A DNA stretch of 64,000 nt from the NCBI RefSeq assembly GCF_009828055.1, contig NZ_WTYB01000001.1, positions 387,183 to 451,182 of the forward strand, given 5' to 3'. Source of the DNA: Erythrobacter ramosus (lineage in GTDB: Bacteria > Pseudomonadota > Alphaproteobacteria > Sphingomonadales > Sphingomonadaceae). The first letter of the stretch is position 1. Each line of letters opens with the position of its first letter. Position numbers and translations under genes: made by a program. Below are positions 61,390-64,000 of this stretch, piece by piece. The notes beneath the pieces were generated by a model, which saw only the letters and a list, made by a program, of their open reading frames with translations, was not told the origin of the DNA and did not search any database.

Positions 61390-62420
61390 AGCGCGGCGAT
61401 GGCCTTGCCCAGCGCCTGCGCGTCCTCAGGCCGGGTGTTCCACGCGGTGACGAAGCGCGCAGAGTTTGCGCCCCAATCGTAGAAGGCGAAGTCCTGCGCC
61501 CGCAGCGCCGCGCGCTCGGCTTCGGTCAGGTGCACGAACAGCTCGTTCGCTTCGACGGGGTGGAGCAGCCGGTCGGCGCAGCCCGCCGCAACCTCCTGCG
61601 CCGCCGCATTGGCGTGGGCGGCGTTGGCGAGCCACAACCCGTCATCCAGCATCGCGAGGATCTGCGCAGCGAGATAGCGGCCCTTGCATTGCAGGTGCCC
61701 GGCGCGCTTGCGGCGGTAGCGCACTTGGCTAGCGGCTTCGGGATCGAACAGCACCACGGCCTCGGCTCCCATCCCGCCGTTCTTGATGAAGCCGAAGGCG
61801 AGACTATCGACCGGACCGCTCGCCGCGCGAGCCGCTGCGTCGGGCGAACCGCCGAGATGCGCGGCCGCATTGGCGAAGCGTGCACCGTCCATATGCAGGC
61901 CGAGCCGGCGCTCCTTGGCGAAAGCTCCCAGCGCTGCGAGTTCTGCTGGAGAATAGGCGCGGCCATATTCGCTGGCCTGCGTGATCGCGATGGCGTGGGG
62001 CTGCACCTGATGGACATCATTGCGGATCGGGTCGATCACCGCCACGACGCTCTCAGGCGTCAGCTTTGCGCCCTCGCCATCGGCGTGCATCAGCTTCGCG
62101 CCGTGGAGGAAGAACCCCGGCGCGCCGCCTTCGTCGACCTCGATATGCGCCTCGCGGTGACACACCACCCCGCCATGGGGCGCGCACATCGTGGCAAGCG
62201 CCAGACAATTCGCCGCCGTCCCCGTAGCCACCCACAACGCTGCGCATTCGCGCCCGAACAGCGCGGTAAACGCTGCGTCGAGCTCAGCCGAGAGCGCGTC
62301 CCCATCGTATGGGTTGTCCGGTTCATCGGCCTTGCGCATCGCCTCCCACAGCCGGGGGTGGACGGGCGCGGCGTTGTCGGACAGGAAGGGTTTGAACGGG
62401 AAGGTTTGGGCTGGGGTCAT
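61386..62420 (-). CDS. ltaE: Low-specificity L-threonine aldolase-like PLP enzyme
   Basis: This 344-aa enzyme of the beta-eliminating-lyase fold would split threonine or related beta-hydroxy amino acids to glycine and an aldehyde. FLSDNAAPVHPRLWEAM is the typical start, HMDGARFANAAAHL holds the Asp that binds the PLP ring, and FGFIKNGGMGAEAVV holds the Schiff-base Lys. It is coupled to the EamA gene. It may act on a substrate other than threonine. Confidence 0.88.
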   Translation of the reverse strand: MTPAQTFPFKPFLSDNAAPVHPRLWEAMRKADEPDNPYDGDALSAELDAAFTALFGRECAALWVATGTAANCLALATMCAPHGGVVCHREAHIEVDEGGAPGFFLHGAKLMHADGEGAKLTPESVVAVIDPIRNDVHQVQPHAIAITQASEYGRAYSPAELAALGAFAKERRLGLHMDGARFANAAAHLGGSPDAAARAASGPVDSLAFGFIKNGGMGAEAVVLFDPEAASQVRYRRKRAGHLQCKGRYLAAQILAMLDDGLWLANAAHANAAAQEVAAGCADRLLHPVEANELFVHLTEAERAALRAQDFAFYDWGANSARFVTAWNTRPEDAQALGKAIAAL

Positions 62421-62472
62421 GGATTGTCGCCTCTAACCGCCAGCGCAGCCATTACAAGCAGGAGTAACGTGA

Positions 62473-62790
62473 GTGAGCGAGGAACCGACAAAGCTGACAA
62501 TCACCCACCACGTGGCGGGTCAAGGCGGACGCTATGTCGCGGTGGTCGAAGGCGCTTCGGATGAAGGCTATCTGGAATGGGAACCGGGCGGGGAGCGTGA
62601 CGGCGTGGAGATCCGCATCGCCGCCCACACCATCGTGCCGCGGGTGATCGGCGGACGCGGCGTTGCGGGTGCGCTGGTGGACCGGTTGGTCGAGGATGCG
62701 CAGCGGCAGGGCTTCCTGATCCGCCCCGATTGCTCCTACGTCGCCAAGAAGTTCTCGGAAAACTCCGAGTGGGGCTCGCTCAAGGCCTGA
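62473..62790 (+). CDS. Small GNAT-fold N-acetyltransferase (YjdJ/GTACT type)
   Basis: This 105-aa protein is one of the shortest acetyl-CoA-dependent GNAT proteins. HTIVPRVIGGRGVAGALVDR contains the acetyl-CoA loop (xxGxGxA-like), and GFLIRPDCSYVAKKFSEN is the C-terminal beta strand typical of the family. GTG 62473 follows AGGAG by 8 nt. The 3' end overlaps the convergent PH-domain gene by 55 bp. Confidence 0.85.
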   Translation: MSEEPTKLTITHHVAGQGGRYVAVVEGASDEGYLEWEPGGERDGVEIRIAAHTIVPRVIGGRGVAGALVDRLVEDAQRQGFLIRPDCSYVAKKFSENSEWGSLKA

Positions 62791-64000
62791 TTCTGAGGGG
62801 CCTGATCCAACCGCGAGAAATCAGTCGAAGCGATGGTTTCCAGCACGCTCGCCCGCAAGGCCCGGGCTTCGGCCAGCGGCACGCCCTGCATCGTGAAAGT
62901 CCCTCCGGCCAGCCCGAGATGCACCGTGGCATAGCCGCGCAGACGGGCAATTGGCCCCTGTGCGATTTCGACTGAATGGAGCTTCAGCCGGGTCGCGATC
63001 TGGCGGGTCGGCGAAAAGAACCCGTGGCTGGCATAGACCTGCGAGGCGTCGATCGCGTGGCGGCGGAACTCCCAGGCATACAGGTTCGCGCCCGCTGCCA
63101 GCACCGCTGCCCCGAGCGGCACAAGGAACAGCCCGAAAGGCGCGAAGATCGCGACCGGGATCGCCGCCAGCACGAACACCGCCGAGCCGAAGACCACAGT
63201 GTCGGTGCGCTGGCGCGTGCTGGCGCGGTGCCACTGCGTGCTGTCATCCGGCAGGCGGAAGCCCGCTGCGCTGACGATGGGCGCGATCTCTTCCATCTTG
63301 GCGAAGGGCGCGACAATGTGGCTCTCGCCTTCCGCGTCCTGAGCGAGGCTGACGAAGCTTAGGCCGTGCCAGCCGAAGCGGTAGCGCACCAGACCGGTGC
63401 CGATTACCAGCCCCTGCACCCGGTGCGCGGGCATCACCACATCGGTGCGGGTGAGCAGCCCGCGCTGTCGCCGGAACCCCCGCGCCGAACGGGTCAGGGT
63501 AAAGCCCCAGTCGCGCAACACGGTGCGCACCACGCCGGTCGCCATGCCGATCACGACCAGCCCCAGCAGCCCGGCAATCGCCGCCGCTGCCTGCACAAAC
63601 AGGCCAAGACTCGCCACCGTGCTGCCCTGCTCGGTCAGCCAGCCGCGCCACAGATCGACATTCCACACGTCGATATCCGAAACGTTGTCGACATATTGCA
63701 GCGCGCCGCCAAGGACCGCGAACACTGCGAGCGAGAATTCGAACAGGCCAAAGGTCAACAGGCGCGCGGGCGTGAGAGCATAGAGCACTTCGCCAGCGTC
63801 AGGCTCGCTGCGAACCGGCGCTTGAGGGTCGGCGACGCTGACCGCTGCCTCGTCATCACGCCGCTCGCGCACCAGCTGGCGCAAATCCTCGCCTTGGGCA
63901 TCGGTGAGGTATTGCAGCGCAAGGTCATCGGCCCCGCCTGCCCCGGTCTCGAACTTGACCGCCACCAGCCCGAACAGGCGCGGCAGCGGCTTGGCTTCGA
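62736..64000 (-). CDS. Bacterial PH-domain (DUF304/YdbT-like) membrane protein, 5' end cut by window edge
   Basis: At least 420 residues are seen. Two bPH2 domains are recognisable: FTLTRSARGFRRQRGLLTRT DVVMPAHRVQGLVI and the later ASQVYASHGFFSPTRQIATRL KLHSVEIAQGPIARLRGYATV. TM helices lie at about residues 65-95, 120-145 and 270-310 of the visible part. The frame continues to position 64000 without a start (LPRLFGLVAVKFETGAGG is still family-like), so the N-terminus lies outside. YdbS/YdbT pairs of Bacillus affect stress resistance; the role here is unknown. Confidence 0.82.
   Translation of the reverse strand, partial: EAKPLPRLFGLVAVKFETGAGGADDLALQYLTDAQGEDLRQLVRERRDDEAAVSVADPQAPVRSEPDAGEVLYALTPARLLTFGLFEFSLAVFAVLGGALQYVDNVSDIDVWNVDLWRGWLTEQGSTVASLGLFVQAAAAIAGLLGLVVIGMATGVVRTVLRDWGFTLTRSARGFRRQRGLLTRTDVVMPAHRVQGLVIGTGLVRYRFGWHGLSFVSLAQDAEGESHIVAPFAKMEEIAPIVSAAGFRLPDDSTQWHRASTRQRTDTVVFGSAVFVLAAIPVAIFAPFGLFLVPLGAAVLAAGANLYAWEFRRHAIDASQVYASHGFFSPTRQIATRLKLHSVEIAQGPIARLRGYATVHLGLAGGTFTMQGVPLAEARALRASVLETIASTDFSRLDQAPQNQALSEPHSEFSENFLAT

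Noticed and set aside
62501..62521. A CACGTG-containing sequence as a second parS
   Set aside because: Only the central CACGTG is shared; the flanks do not match GTTTCACGTGAAAC.

Overview
The window is high-GC chromosomal DNA of an alphaproteobacterium, most likely order Sphingomonadales and family Erythrobacteraceae (Erythrobacter/Porphyrobacter-like). I base this on the protein sequences of RpoB/RpoC, MipZ and the cytochrome bc1 subunits, and on the palindromic intergenic repeats. No sequence comparison could be run, so the rank is an inference. Nearly all of it is ordinary core chromosome. I see no prophage, insertion sequence, integrase or CRISPR array.

Layout. 1-5778: rpoC (cut by the window edge) and rpoB on the minus strand. 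6204-7608: a small secreted peptide, a DUF2975 membrane protein with its YozG-type HTH partner, and a PsiE-like protein. 8005-8960: rplJ-rplL on the plus strand, so the usual rplJL-rpoBC block is split and divergent. 9172-11426: a MATE transporter and an MscS channel meeting tail to tail. 11573-13759: a CIRCE-controlled groES-groEL operon with a strong terminator. 14002-19853: a PhyH-type oxygenase, glpX, two tandem secreted paralogues of unknown function, hom, and a secreted unknown. 20249-23624: tonB-exbB-exbD-exbD, a terminator, an exact parS site, and a third exbD. 23647-33190 (minus): mipZ, a membrane J-protein, phosphomannomutase, an HscC-like Hsp70 with a J-like partner lacking HPD, a DUF2059 protein and an Lhr-type helicase. 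33289-34296: panC and tRNA-Gly(UCC). 34389-36038: a DUF885 protein with an altered metal motif. 36300-36500: the remnant of an outer-membrane efflux gene. 36547-43378 (minus): an exported catalase-peroxidase and a copper-resistance operon (copA, copB, copC) headed by a CnrY/CnrX/CnrH-like regulatory trio. 43425-45920: a frameshifted PAS gene and a GH15 glucoamylase/trehalase-like enzyme. 46170-52101 (minus): a six-gene Mrp Na+/H+ antiporter operon with MrpA and MrpB fused. 52244-55791 (minus): apt and petABC (cytochrome bc1). 56022-64000: pgeF, pepN, an SDR protein, an EamA transporter, a threonine aldolase-like enzyme, a GNAT protein and a partial bacterial-PH protein.

How it fits together. 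parS at 23030 and mipZ at 32.3-33.2 kb are the centromere and the division-positioning ATPase of the ParB-MipZ system, which suggests the window is in the origin-proximal part of the chromosome. TonB/ExbB/ExbD, Mrp and bc1 are the energy-coupling systems of the envelope. The most unusual units are the Cnr-type sigma/anti-sigma/sensor trio fused by overlapping start-stop codons to a copper operon, the tandem secreted paralogues inserted between hom and glpX, and the HscC/J-like pair linked to DUF2059 and a helicase.
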